This document shows, piece after piece, positions 10,644-21,693 of a stretch of DNA of 64,000 bases. Source of the DNA: an uncultured Pseudomonadales bacterium (GTDB lineage: Bacteria; Pseudomonadota; Gammaproteobacteria; Pseudomonadales; Balneatricaceae); NCBI GenBank assembly GCA_938084925.1, contig CALKFY010000038.1:1-64000 (forward strand), written 5' to 3'. A program made the position numbers and the translations under genes. Every line of letters starts with the position of its first letter. The first letter of the stretch is position 1. The notes below the pieces were generated by a model. That model had not been told where the DNA came from. It saw only the letters and a program-made list of their open reading frames with translations, and did not search any database.

Positions 10644-12545
10644 TTACGCAGATAGCTCCAACAATAGCTTGTTCAAGCGGCTTACATAAGCAGCCGGGTC
10701 AGTAAGCTGACCACCTTCGGCTAACAAAGACTGATCAAATAGTACCTTAGTTAGATCGGCAAAGCGTTCTTCGTCGGCTTCTTGATCCAGCTTAACCACG
10801 AGCGGGTGCTCAGGGTTTAGTTCAAGAGTAGGCTTGGTATCAGGCATAGCCTGACCTGCGGCTTCCATAATACGGCGCATCTGTGCACCCATTTCGTGCT
10901 CGGCTACCACTAGGCAAGCGGGAGAGTCTGTTAGACGTTGGGTAACACGTACACTTTCAACTTCTGCTGAAAGCTGGCTTTGCACTCGTTCTACTAGGTC
11001 TTTGAATTGTTCTTCCTGCTCTGCTTGACTGGCCTTGTCAGCTTCGTCTTCAATATCCCCTAGGTCTAGGCTACCTTTAGCAACGTCTTGGAGCTGCTTG
11101 CCGTCAAAGTCCATCATATGAGACATTAACCACTCATCAACACGATCAGACAATAGCAACACTTCAATACCCTTCTTGCGGAAGATCTCTAGGTGCGGGC
11201 TGTTTTTAGCTGTGTTGTGGTTCTCTGCTACTACGTAGTAGATCTTGTCTTGGCCTTCTGGCATGCGAGCAATGTAGTCAACCAAACCATGAGTCTGCTC
11301 TGACTTGTCGTCATGACTGCTAGCAAAGCGAAGTAGTTTAGCAATCTTGTCTTTGTTAGCCATGTCTTCGGCAGGGCCTTCTTTCAAGACCTGACCAAAT
11401 TCCAACCAAAACTGAGCGTATTTCTCGGCATCCTTCTTGGCCATTTTTTCTAGCATATCCAAAACACGTTTGGTCAATGCAGAACGCATGGAGTCGATAA
11501 CAGGATCCTTTTGTAGGATCTCACGAGAAACGTTGAGGGATAGGTCATTAGAATCCACCACACCCTTCATAAAGCGTAGGTACATTGGCAAGAACTGCTC
11601 TGCCTCGTCCATAATAAATACGCGCTGCACATATAGCTTTAGACCACGGTTGGCATCACGCTGCCACATGTCAAACGGTGCCTTGCTTGGCAAGTACAGC
11701 AAGCTAGTGTATTCCAGCTTACCTTCCACCTTGTTGTGGGACCAGTTAAGGGCATCTTGGAAATCATGGGAGATATGCTTGTAGAACTCTTGGTATTGCT
11801 CGTCTTCTACTTCAGTACGGGACTTGGTCCACAGGGCCGTGGCAGCATTAACGGTTTCGTCTTCTGGCTCAGCAGGTGCGTCTTCCTCACCCATGTGTTG
11901 CTTGGGCATGATCACTGGAATCGAAATGTGATCGGAGTATTTACGTACTAGGTTGCGCAAACGGAAGGCATCAGCAAATTCTGTTTCGTCATCTTTCAAG
12001 TGCAAGATGATAGTCGTACCACGTTGTGCCAGCTCGACGGCCTCAATAGTAAAGTCACCCTCACCTGCTGAACGCCAACTAACACCCTCAGATGCGTCAG
12101 TGCCAGCCTTACGAGTGCGCACTTCAACTTCTTTGGCAACGATAAAAGAGGAGTAAAAACCAACACCAAACTGACCAATCAACTGGGAGTCCTTCTGCTG
12201 GTCGCCAGTTAGGTTTTGTAGGAACTCAGAGGTACCAGATTTAGCGATAGTACCTAGGTGTTCGATAACGTCATCGCGGTTCATACCAATGCCGTTATCG
12301 GCGATAGTCAGAGTCTTGGCGTCGGCATCAAAGCTCAAACGAATGGCCAGTTCACTATCGCCTTCATATAGATTGCCATCGGCAAGAGCGGCAAAGCGCA
12401 TCTTGTCGGCCGCATCAGAGGCATTAGAAATTAGTTCACGAAGGAAAATTTCCTTATTGCTATACAATGAGTGAATCATCAAATGTAATAGCTGTTTCAC
12501 TTCCGTTTGAAAGCCTAAGGTTTCCTTTTGTGCTGTGTTACTCAT
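10644..12545 (-). CDS. htpG: Molecular chaperone HtpG (Hsp90)
   Basis: [40 protein letters not shown] and full-length GHKL/Hsp90 protein. Confidence 0.97.
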   Translation of the reverse strand: MSNTAQKETLGFQTEVKQLLHLMIHSLYSNKEIFLRELISNASDAADKMRFAALADGNLYEGDSELAIRLSFDADAKTLTIADNGIGMNRDDVIEHLGTIAKSGTSEFLQNLTGDQQKDSQLIGQFGVGFYSSFIVAKEVEVRTRKAGTDASEGVSWRSAGEGDFTIEAVELAQRGTTIILHLKDDETEFADAFRLRNLVRKYSDHISIPVIMPKQHMGEEDAPAEPEDETVNAATALWTKSRTEVEDEQYQEFYKHISHDFQDALNWSHNKVEGKLEYTSLLYLPSKAPFDMWQRDANRGLKLYVQRVFIMDEAEQFLPMYLRFMKGVVDSNDLSLNVSREILQKDPVIDSMRSALTKRVLDMLEKMAKKDAEKYAQFWLEFGQVLKEGPAEDMANKDKIAKLLRFASSHDDKSEQTHGLVDYIARMPEGQDKIYYVVAENHNTAKNSPHLEIFRKKGIEVLLLSDRVDEWLMSHMMDFDGKQLQDVAKGSLDLGDIEDEADKASQAEQEEQFKDLVERVQSQLSAEVESVRVTQRLTDSPACLVVAEHEMGAQMRRIMEAAGQAMPDTKPTLELNPEHPLVVKLDQEADEERFADLTKVLFDQSLLAEGGQLTDPAAYVSRLNKLLLELSA

Positions 12546-12663
12546 GAAATAATAAACTCCAAATCTACAGGGTATGTTTAATACGGGAATATTGACCCGT
12601 TACCTAAGCAAATATGGGGTTGCGGAATATGATTTCAAGGTAGGCAGGCAATGAAGGGTAGTA

Positions 12664-12849
12664 TTAGCCCTTATTGTCGTCAACAAACTGCTGATAGACG
12701 GATTTTTGCTTCTTTTTAACAGCCATGCCTTTTTGCTTTCGCGTACGATAGCTTTCAGGATGGAAACCTTCTTTCTCGGGCTTTTTCTTCTTCTGAGGGT
12801 TGAAGGTATGGCCAGCCACGGAAGGCATTTTTTTCTTTTGTCGAGTCAT
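12664..12849 (-). CDS. Small lysine-rich hypothetical protein (61 aa)
   Basis: ORF in the short gap between htpG and the DUF3524 gene, same strand; 18 of 61 residues are K or R. Confidence 0.55.
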   Translation of the reverse strand: MTRQKKKMPSVAGHTFNPQKKKKPEKEGFHPESYRTRKQKGMAVKKKQKSVYQQFVDDNKG

Positions 12850-12895
12850 GGTGCAGTACTAGCGTTAAGCTATGAATGAATTGGCGGCCATTCTA

Positions 12896-14017
12896 TCACA
12901 GGCCTGCAGTGGCTTCTATGCAAGCTTGGTACGCCGGGCCAAGACTTGGCCAAGTATAAGACTGTACCGGCAGGCTTTGCCATATTGTCTGGCGTTGTTC
13001 TGGTGGTAGGCTTTGCCAAACTCTAATTTGTGCAACAAAAGCCATGGCCTGATGTTCTATATCGCCCGCGGCATCGAAACAATGTTCTGTGCCAACCAAC
13101 CCTGGATAACTCAAGCGATTCGGCAACAAAGGCAAGCAACCACACTGTACGGCTTCCCCCACAGCAAGACCTTGAAACTCGTGATAAGCCGTAGAAATAA
13201 CAAAATCACAAGTTTGCAGAAGTGCTTCGTAGTCTAGTTTCGAATCAACAAAGCCCACCTGCCCCAACTGGTCCAAAAACTCAGCCTGAACAGACTCCAG
13301 GGCCTCTGGCTGTTTGCGGAACTGCTGCCCTAACAAGTGCAGTTTGAAGTCTAGCTTCTGTGCTCTTAACTCACGCAGGCAAGCCAACAATAAGTCTGGC
13401 CCCTTGTCGTACTCCCAACGATGATTCCACACAAGATTAATAGGCTTATTTAAACTATTAACCATGCGATTGACGCTAGACTGTAGCGCAATAGGAATAG
13501 GCAGCACTTGGGACTTATTAAGCAAATCATCCAGCAAACTAGCAGGTAGCTTTTCTGGTAGGCGTTTCATCAAATCAGCTACACCAGCAATAAAGCTATC
13601 CCGATTATAGGCACTGTTAAATGCCAACTGAGTAGCACAAACGGCGGTATACAAATTGACCATCATGGGTTCAATATTGGCCTGCTTAGCCGTATTGGTT
13701 TGTTGCTGGCTCACGGGATAGGCAAACTGGTTCTCGTGAAAATACACCAGACTAGGAATAGATGCCAGGTTAGGCACCATGCCTTTCAAAGCTGACAGGT
13801 CTACCATAGAAGTAGCTATTATGAGGTCATAATCTTGCTCTAGCTTATGCCTTTTAGTCAGCGCCCATTGCAAGCTGTTGCCACGAATGCGCCAATTGAA
13901 ATAGCGCCCAGGCAAGACCAGCTGAGTCCAATCATAACCACAAAACTGAGAAACGATTTGCTGACGCCAATAGCGATGACTATCCGCATCGTAGGCCGAA
14001 AGCAAAAGGATGCGCAT
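12896..14017 (-). CDS. DUF3524-domain glycosyltransferase, homologue of tRNA-queuosine alpha-mannosyltransferase (GTDC1/QTMAN)
   Basis: LVYFHENQFAYPV, LAFNSAYNRDSFIAG, LVWNHRWEYDKGPDLLL and VISTAYHEFQGLAVGEAVQCGCLPLLPNRLSYP match the GTDC1 signatures as I recall them. Confidence 0.88.
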   Translation of the reverse strand: MRILLLSAYDADSHRYWRQQIVSQFCGYDWTQLVLPGRYFNWRIRGNSLQWALTKRHKLEQDYDLIIATSMVDLSALKGMVPNLASIPSLVYFHENQFAYPVSQQQTNTAKQANIEPMMVNLYTAVCATQLAFNSAYNRDSFIAGVADLMKRLPEKLPASLLDDLLNKSQVLPIPIALQSSVNRMVNSLNKPINLVWNHRWEYDKGPDLLLACLRELRAQKLDFKLHLLGQQFRKQPEALESVQAEFLDQLGQVGFVDSKLDYEALLQTCDFVISTAYHEFQGLAVGEAVQCGCLPLLPNRLSYPGLVGTEHCFDAAGDIEHQAMAFVAQIRVWQSLPPEQRQTIWQSLPVQSYTWPSLGPAYQACIEATAGL

Positions 14018-14796
14018 TACTTAGGCTCAGTATCGCGGATAAACCGAGATACTAGGCGCACGAACAAGTCAGGCTTTTCGGCATGCAGCCAATGGCCACA
14101 ATCCGTCATGACTTTAAGCTGTGTTTTAGGGAACAAGCTAGCAAATGCCGCTTTATGCTCTGGCAAAATATAGGCGGACTTCTCACCCTTTAGGGCTAGC
14201 ACAGGACCTTGATAGGCCGTGCCTTCTGGCGCGGCACTAATATTTTGATACTGCTCTTCAATAGTCTTTAGATTGAAACGCCAAGCAAATTCCTTGCACT
14301 CAGTGCGGTACAAGCTCTTAATCAGAAACTGACAAACCTTAATGTCAGGTTCATAGTTATTGAGCACTTCAAGACCTTGCATGCGACTCTTAAGATTAAC
14401 CAGATCAACGGCATTTAAGCCTGCCAAGATATCCTGATGACGCGGTGCATAAGGCACAGGAGCAATGTCAGCAAGGATCAAACTCGCGACAAGCTGAGGG
14501 TTGTTCAGTGCAAGCTGTGCAGCCACCTTGCCACCCATAGAGTGACCAAGGATGTGTGCTTGCTTGATACCTAGGTGTTCTAACAAAGCCACCACGTCAT
14601 CCGCCATATGGGCATAGGACATGTCAGGAGAATGAAAGGAATAACCGTGGTTACGCAGATCCAAACTGATGACGTGGCGTTCTTCGCTCCAGCGCACTAC
14701 ATGAGTGCGCCAATTGTCAGCGGCACCAAACAAGCCGTGTATAACAACTAGTGGTACGCCCTCGCCTGCATTGAACTGCTGATAGCTTAATAACAC
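14017..14796 (-). CDS. Alpha/beta fold hydrolase (YbfF-like esterase)
   Basis: VVIHGLFGAADNWRTHV, nucleophile elbow GHSMGGKVA, GHWLHAEKP. Confidence 0.9.
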   Translation of the reverse strand: MLLSYQQFNAGEGVPLVVIHGLFGAADNWRTHVVRWSEERHVISLDLRNHGYSFHSPDMSYAHMADDVVALLEHLGIKQAHILGHSMGGKVAAQLALNNPQLVASLILADIAPVPYAPRHQDILAGLNAVDLVNLKSRMQGLEVLNNYEPDIKVCQFLIKSLYRTECKEFAWRFNLKTIEEQYQNISAAPEGTAYQGPVLALKGEKSAYILPEHKAAFASLFPKTQLKVMTDCGHWLHAEKPDLFVRLVSRFIRDTEPK

Positions 14797-14800
14797 GCAG

Positions 14801-15184
14801 TTATTTCCAGATAGGTTCCATGAGGTTTTCTAGGTCGCCGTTGATTTCTACATCCACTTCTTCATAAGGGATTTCAAAGTCTTCTACCGGTTGCCATTCA
14901 GCACCAGGTGGGCGTTCCCAAACACTACCAGCGTTGTTATCCAACAAAGCTTCCAAGCTAGGGTCCTTTTCAACAAGTGGTTCTAACGGAAACGGTGGTA
15001 GGTTTTCAAATTCAGCTAGGAATTCGTCACTTTCATAACCAGTGAACAGGCGCCAACCAGTGTCATTGGCGTGTTCCGGAACGGTCTTGTACATAAAGCG
15101 TACAGGTAAGGCTTCGTCGCCCAAGGCTAGCTTGGAAACACGCGCCATATGACCATGGCGCGTTTGGCGTGGAGTATCACTCAT
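14801..15184 (-). CDS. DUF2185-like domain protein
   Basis: VRFMYKTVPEHANDTGWRLFTGYESDEFLAE resembles the DUF2185 signature. Confidence 0.7.
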   Translation of the reverse strand: MSDTPRQTRHGHMARVSKLALGDEALPVRFMYKTVPEHANDTGWRLFTGYESDEFLAEFENLPPFPLEPLVEKDPSLEALLDNNAGSVWERPPGAEWQPVEDFEIPYEEVDVEINGDLENLMEPIWK

Positions 15185-15192
15185 AAGGTATC

Positions 15193-16047
15193 TTAGATCA
15201 GTCCCAAATGTTGCGCATGATAACGCATATGTTCGCCGATGAAACTACTAATATAGTAGTAACTATGATCATAACCTTCACGGCTATGATACTTCAGCGG
15301 ATGCGCAATGGCTTCACAGGTGGCCGAGAATACCTCTGGGCGTAGCTGCTCAGCATAAAACGGATCAGCATCACCTTGGCAGATAAACAACTCTTGTGGC
15401 GCAATACCTTGGACCTTGTTGGCTTGTACAAGCTCATTAGCATCCCAGTTGGTCCATTCGGCCTTGTCTGCACCAATGTAACCTGTGAATGCTTTGTCGC
15501 CCCATGGGCACAAGCTAGGCGAAGAAATTGGCGCCATGGCTGATACAGAAGAAAAACGCCCAGGCTGCTTAAGGGCACTAATCAAAGCGCCATGACCACC
15601 CATAGAATGACCGCTAATAGAACGCTGGTCAGTAACCGGGAAATTGGCTTCGATTAAAGCCGGCAGTTCCTGATTCACATAATCGTACATATGATAGTTA
15701 TCAGACCAAGGCGCTTGCGTGGCGTTGACATAGAAACCGGCACCACTACCAAAATCATAAGCATCATCTTCGCCAGGCAAACCTAAACCACGAGGGCTGG
15801 TATCAGGCATAACAATGGCTAAACCTAGTTCTTGCGCTAAACCAAAGGCACCGGCCTTTTGGCTGAAATTTTCATCAGAGCAGGTCAAACCAGACAACCA
15901 GTACATCACTGGAGCTGGTGTATTTTGAGTGCTAGATGGCAAGAAGATGGCAAATACCATATTGCTGCTTACAGTGGCTGAGTCGTGTTCGTAGCGCTGC
16001 AACTGACCGCCGTGTACTCTAACATCAGAAAGTAATTTTAGGGACAT
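15193..16047 (-). CDS. fghA: S-formylglutathione hydrolase
   Basis: VMYWLSGLTCSDENFSQKAGA, SISGHSMGGHGALI, directly downstream of frmA. Confidence 0.95.
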   Translation of the reverse strand: MSLKLLSDVRVHGGQLQRYEHDSATVSSNMVFAIFLPSSTQNTPAPVMYWLSGLTCSDENFSQKAGAFGLAQELGLAIVMPDTSPRGLGLPGEDDAYDFGSGAGFYVNATQAPWSDNYHMYDYVNQELPALIEANFPVTDQRSISGHSMGGHGALISALKQPGRFSSVSAMAPISSPSLCPWGDKAFTGYIGADKAEWTNWDANELVQANKVQGIAPQELFICQGDADPFYAEQLRPEVFSATCEAIAHPLKYHSREGYDHSYYYISSFIGEHMRYHAQHLGLI

Positions 16048-16068
16048 TGCTGTTTCCTATAATTGAAC

Positions 16069-16121
16069 AAAAAAGGGGCTGTGGTTGCCGTCTTTAACTG
16101 ACTAGGCACCAAACCCCTTTT
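16069..16121 (-). terminator. Possible terminator or attenuator between frmA and fghA
   Basis: AAAAGGGG...CCCC-TTTT-type stem within the intergenic gap. Confidence 0.4.
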
Positions 16122-16140
16122 CGATTAGTAACGAATACTA

Positions 16141-17301
<1,161 letters not shown>

Positions 17302-18417
17302 TTAATTGTTGTTAGCTAGCCAACTACGTAACTCATTGGCAGTACCGCGAATTACCACCCTTTCTTGCTTCAATGAAAGTTGGTAATCATACATGGGGTC
17401 ATAATACCGGTTAAGCAGGAAACGAATCCAATCTCTGTGCGCAGAAAAGTTGTCTGTAAGCGACTGCTGCTGTAGCGCATTGGCAAGTAGTTTCTGCCCT
17501 TCCTCGTGAGCCTCTGCTCCTAGACGCTTACGAATGCGATACATACTGTCTTGCAAGCCTTCCGAAAGATGTTCAAAAGCCGCTTGCTTGTCTGCCAAAC
17601 GCTCTTCACGCACGGCAGTGGCTTCAACCACGTATTCTTCTAAAATACGATCAACACGGGCTTCTACATCATCTTCTAGCACAAGGATAGGAGAGGCCTT
17701 GAGCTTAGCTTGTAGACACTCAGGTAACATGCAGCGGCCTATTAGGCGGCTTTCATCTTCAAAAGCTACGGGTTGATTACCCGCTCGGGCTAATTGCAAC
17801 AAACGTAGGGTCAGCGCACTTTCAAAATTAATCTGACTAGGCTGTGGGTCAAACTGTTTGCCAAAGCTAGAACCCCGGTGATGGGCTAAGCCTTCTAGAT
17901 CTACATAGCGAGGAAAATCTACCAAAACGCGTGTCTTACCTGTGCCGGTGCGGCCACTCAATACCAAAGCAGGCAATTGCTCCACCAGCTCTTCGGTACG
18001 CGTAATACAGTGTTGACGCATGGCCTTGTAGCCACCTTCAACAAAGGCAATAGGATAACCGGCTTCGGCCAACCATTGTTGCGATATACGTGAGCGTAGG
18101 CCACCACGGAAGCAATACATGATGGTATCTGGCTTTGCTTGCATCTGCTCTACCCAAGCATCTACACGCTGTTGCTTAACGTCGCCGTTAACTAGCTCAT
18201 GTCCTAGTTTGATCGCAGCATCTTGGCCCTGCTCTTTGTAACAGGTACCAATCAGCTCACGCTCTTGATCGGTCATTAGAGGCAAGCTGACGCTACCGGT
18301 AAATGCGCCCTTTTCAAATTCGATAGGCGCGCGTAAATCGATCATGGGACGTTCACTCAGCAGGAGTTCGTCAAATTGATCTGAAGTTAGCGCGGTAGGC
18401 ATCTGTGTGGTAGTCAT
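17302..18417 (-). CDS. selU: tRNA 2-selenouridine(34) synthase
   Basis: N-terminal rhodanese domain (MYCFRGGLRS) plus P-loop domain (LSGRTGTGKTRVL), directly coupled to selD. Confidence 0.95.
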   Translation of the reverse strand: MTTTQMPTALTSDQFDELLLSERPMIDLRAPIEFEKGAFTGSVSLPLMTDQERELIGTCYKEQGQDAAIKLGHELVNGDVKQQRVDAWVEQMQAKPDTIMYCFRGGLRSRISQQWLAEAGYPIAFVEGGYKAMRQHCITRTEELVEQLPALVLSGRTGTGKTRVLVDFPRYVDLEGLAHHRGSSFGKQFDPQPSQINFESALTLRLLQLARAGNQPVAFEDESRLIGRCMLPECLQAKLKASPILVLEDDVEARVDRILEEYVVEATAVREERLADKQAAFEHLSEGLQDSMYRIRKRLGAEAHEEGQKLLANALQQQSLTDNFSAHRDWIRFLLNRYYDPMYDYQLSLKQERVVIRGTANELRSWLANNN

Positions 18418-19460
18418 TAGCTTAGGGTTACCCAGCTACCACCATCTGTCTTGTCACTTAGTTCACCGATCCAATGTACAGGCATGCCTTGGCTTTCTAG
18501 TAGCTCTTCGACCTGCTGTTTGGCATCTGCGGACACGGAAACTAGTAGACCACCACTGGTTTGTGGATCACATAGCACATTGATTTGACGATCCGTCATT
18601 CTCGGTAAGTGCTGACCATAGCTGGCATGGTTACGACCACTACCTCCAGGTACGGCATTTTTATCCAGATAAAAATCCAAGTCCGTTAGTAACGGCACTT
18701 GAGATTCCTTAACCGTAGCTTGTAATTCACTGCCACGGCAGACTTCCAACAAGTGTCCCATCAAGCCAAAACCAGTAACGTCAGTCATGGCGTTAACACC
18801 TTCAACCTTGGCTAGCTTTGCGCCAATGATGTTGAGTTTAACCATGTTATCGCGCGCTAGCTGGGTGTCTTCGCCACGCAGCAAACCTTTCTTTTCAGCG
18901 GTAGTAAGAATACCCACGCCAAGAGGCTTAGTTAGCAGCAAACAATCACCAGCTTTGGCTTGGTCATTACGCTTTAACTGATCAATATCGACACGACCGG
19001 TCACAGCCAAACCAAAGATAGGCTCTGGTGCATCAATACTGTGACCACCAGCTAACATCATGCCAGCTTCTGTACACACCTGACGGGCACCATCAATTAC
19101 TTGGCCAGCAACTTCTGGGGCCAGCTTATCAATTGGCCAACCCAAGATGGCAATGGCCATCAGTGGCGTACCGCCCATGGCGTAGATATCACTAATAGCG
19201 TTGGTGGCAGCAACACGACCAAAATCAAAGGCATCATCAACAATAGGCATAAAGAAATCGGTGGTACTTACCACCGCTGTGCCGTCGCCTAGGTCATAAA
19301 CGGCAGCATCGTCACGACTGTCATTGCCAACCAAAAGATTAGCATCATTAGCAGTTGCCATAGCCGGCAACTGACTTTGAAGAATAGTATCTAAAACCTG
19401 CGGTGCAATTTTGCAGCCGCAGCCAGCACCGTGGCTGTATTGGGTAAGCTTAATGGTCAC
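18417..19460 (-). CDS. selD: Selenide, water dikinase (Cys-type)
   Basis: [43 protein letters not shown]; active-site residue is Cys, not Sec. Confidence 0.96.
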   Translation of the reverse strand: MTIKLTQYSHGAGCGCKIAPQVLDTILQSQLPAMATANDANLLVGNDSRDDAAVYDLGDGTAVVSTTDFFMPIVDDAFDFGRVAATNAISDIYAMGGTPLMAIAILGWPIDKLAPEVAGQVIDGARQVCTEAGMMLAGGHSIDAPEPIFGLAVTGRVDIDQLKRNDQAKAGDCLLLTKPLGVGILTTAEKKGLLRGEDTQLARDNMVKLNIIGAKLAKVEGVNAMTDVTGFGLMGHLLEVCRGSELQATVKESQVPLLTDLDFYLDKNAVPGGSGRNHASYGQHLPRMTDRQINVLCDPQTSGGLLVSVSADAKQQVEELLESQGMPVHWIGELSDKTDGGSWVTLS

Positions 19461-19541
19461 TTGAAACTCTTTAAAATCAACAATTTTTACAAGGCACTAT
19501 TATCTGCCCTGAGTCTATGGAGTACAACCTTTTCTTTTGTT

Positions 19542-21617
19542 TCACATGAACGGCAGAAAGTCGTCTTGCAGTGGTAATTGCTGCCCTGCTACTTGACGAG
19601 TAAGCTGTGTGTACTGCTTTTGATTAAGCTGGGGCTGCCAGTGATGGCTCAGCCATTGTATTTCATTGCTAAGCAAGTGTTCTTTACGTAACAGCGCTAA
19701 GTACAAATATCCTTGGACGCCATAGACATTGCCATGGTAGTTGGCCACCTGGTCAATCAGATTTACCAATAATTCACTAGGCACACCACGGTAAGCCGGC
19801 GCCAGCAAAGCCAAGATGGCCTGGCTTAGCGGTGAAACCCAATATAACTGACCGTAGTAATGATAGAAGTTGGCCTGTAACAACTTACATAGCCTGGAGC
19901 CTTGGCTTTGCAATGGTAATACTACCTGCACACTTGGCAAACCTGTAGCAGCATCAAGGCGCTGCCCCGCCCACACTACTTGGTAGCCTGCTGTTTGCCA
20001 AAAGCGAATCACATCCGGCTCGGCGGCAAAACTAGATCCCAGCCATTGGGTTGTCCCTGAAGCTTGGTAAAACCCCTTTATTTGCTGCAACATAGCACGC
20101 CCAATGCCTTGTCCCTGAAGATTAGGATGCACGGCAATACGCTGAATACGCTGCATAGACAACTGGGCAGCCTCAGCACAACCTGCCTGTTGCGCTAATA
20201 TTTGTGCTAGCAAGTGACCTTTTACCCGCCTTTGTCCACGGGCCACCGCCACGCTTAAATCAGCTGCTAGATTACCTTCGGCCATTAGACAAGCAACGCC
20301 AATGAGATTACCTTGCTGGTCCAACCAACAATGGCTAGTCAGATCTGGATGATCTAGCAGCAAACGCAAATCTTGGGGTGTGGTTTGATAATGCGCCAAG
20401 CTCAATAGACCGTATACTTGGGACAATAACGCACTGTGTAGGGCTAACTCAGCGCCGCTAAACTGACGATATTTAACACGCGCCATATCTAACGTGGAAC
20501 TCATTTGCGGAAATACCGGCGCTAAAAAGCTTTGTTGAATAAGATCTTCTAACAGATCGCCTGCTTGCCACCGAATCGGTTGGCTTAGCTCTATTTGGCT
20601 TAGCTCGAAATGATGACGTTGAGCCAACGCTGGCAGTTTCAATGACAAACCTTGGCCGGTGCCTTCGTAACCATCACTAGAACTCACTAACACCAATAAG
20701 CAAAAGCGCTGCATTAAGGCTTGCAACAAGGCTTGCGGCAGACTTGCCGCCTCTTCAACAACCAGTATAGAACTGCTCGGTTGGGCTGGCGTATGTTGTA
20801 ACAACTGATCAATGGGCAAGTAACGAGCTTGGTCACCATGTTGATGCAACACAGCCCCTGCCGTTTGACTGGCAGCACTAGTAATTAGTGAATCGATGCC
20901 GTTAGCTGCTAAGTGCTCTAGAGCCTTGGCCACAGCGACGCTTTTACCCCGGCCTCTTGCGCCAGACACCCAAATTAATTGCCTGTTAGAGGGGCTAGCC
21001 AAATCTGCCAGTTCAACTAACTGGCCAAGCAATTGTTGCTGATCTGGCAGCAAACTAATCGATGTTAGATCAGGCGCAGATTTAATTGCGGGCAGCGTCG
21101 GCATATCAACATCCGCGTTACCTAGGTTCTGCTGTGCTTGTTTAGACAACTGCATAACACCACGCTGGTGCTGCCATAAACCTTGCCACCAGTTTTTAAA
21201 GGGCGATTTAACTGTATCCGCGCTATAGCCATAGTCAGCCCCTTGAGCGTCTAATTGCTCTTGCCAAGGCTCACCCGCAGGTACGATCAATACAGCTAAG
21301 CTAGCCCCTATTAAGGTGCCACAAAGGGCACTAAAACTATTAACATTGAATTCGTCACAGGCACGGTAGATAACTAGGTTGTGACTACGCCCCAAGTACT
21401 GTATTGCCTGTTGCGGCTTGATGTTGCGCACACCTAGCAAATCACTATCGGGCAGGTTGACGCTTACACCGGATAAGTCTGCCTCAGCAACCAGTTTAGG
21501 CAGTGTTTGCTGATAGGTTTCTGCGCACTCCTCAAGAACCAATAGTCCACGACTAGCTTGGGACTGAAGCTGTCTCCAATACTGGGTAAAGTCGGACCAA
21601 TGATGGAACTGAGGCAT
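19542..21617 (-). CDS. tmcA: tRNA(Met) cytidine acetyltransferase
   Basis: Helicase-like ATPase (VSGARGRGKSVAVAKAL) plus GNAT domain (IAVHPNLQGQGIGRAML); start chosen at MPQFHHW to avoid overlap with the divergent gene. Confidence 0.93.
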   Translation of the reverse strand: MPQFHHWSDFTQYWRQLQSQASRGLLVLEECAETYQQTLPKLVAEADLSGVSVNLPDSDLLGVRNIKPQQAIQYLGRSHNLVIYRACDEFNVNSFSALCGTLIGASLAVLIVPAGEPWQEQLDAQGADYGYSADTVKSPFKNWWQGLWQHQRGVMQLSKQAQQNLGNADVDMPTLPAIKSAPDLTSISLLPDQQQLLGQLVELADLASPSNRQLIWVSGARGRGKSVAVAKALEHLAANGIDSLITSAASQTAGAVLHQHGDQARYLPIDQLLQHTPAQPSSSILVVEEAASLPQALLQALMQRFCLLVLVSSSDGYEGTGQGLSLKLPALAQRHHFELSQIELSQPIRWQAGDLLEDLIQQSFLAPVFPQMSSTLDMARVKYRQFSGAELALHSALLSQVYGLLSLAHYQTTPQDLRLLLDHPDLTSHCWLDQQGNLIGVACLMAEGNLAADLSVAVARGQRRVKGHLLAQILAQQAGCAEAAQLSMQRIQRIAVHPNLQGQGIGRAMLQQIKGFYQASGTTQWLGSSFAAEPDVIRFWQTAGYQVVWAGQRLDAATGLPSVQVVLPLQSQGSRLCKLLQANFYHYYGQLYWVSPLSQAILALLAPAYRGVPSELLVNLIDQVANYHGNVYGVQGYLYLALLRKEHLLSNEIQWLSHHWQPQLNQKQYTQLTRQVAGQQLPLQDDFLPFM

Positions 21618-21693
21618 AGGTGATATTTTGGATGGCAAAAAGTACAGACTATTGTACACTCTGCCTGATACAAGCAGAACAAATAAAACCACC

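Noticed and set aside
15294-15578. 94-aa minus-strand ORF inside fghA
   Set aside because: Alternative frame within a conserved gene, no supporting motif.
18417-19460. Possible selenocysteine codon in selD
   Set aside because: The active-site position is encoded by a Cys codon; no in-frame TGA needed.
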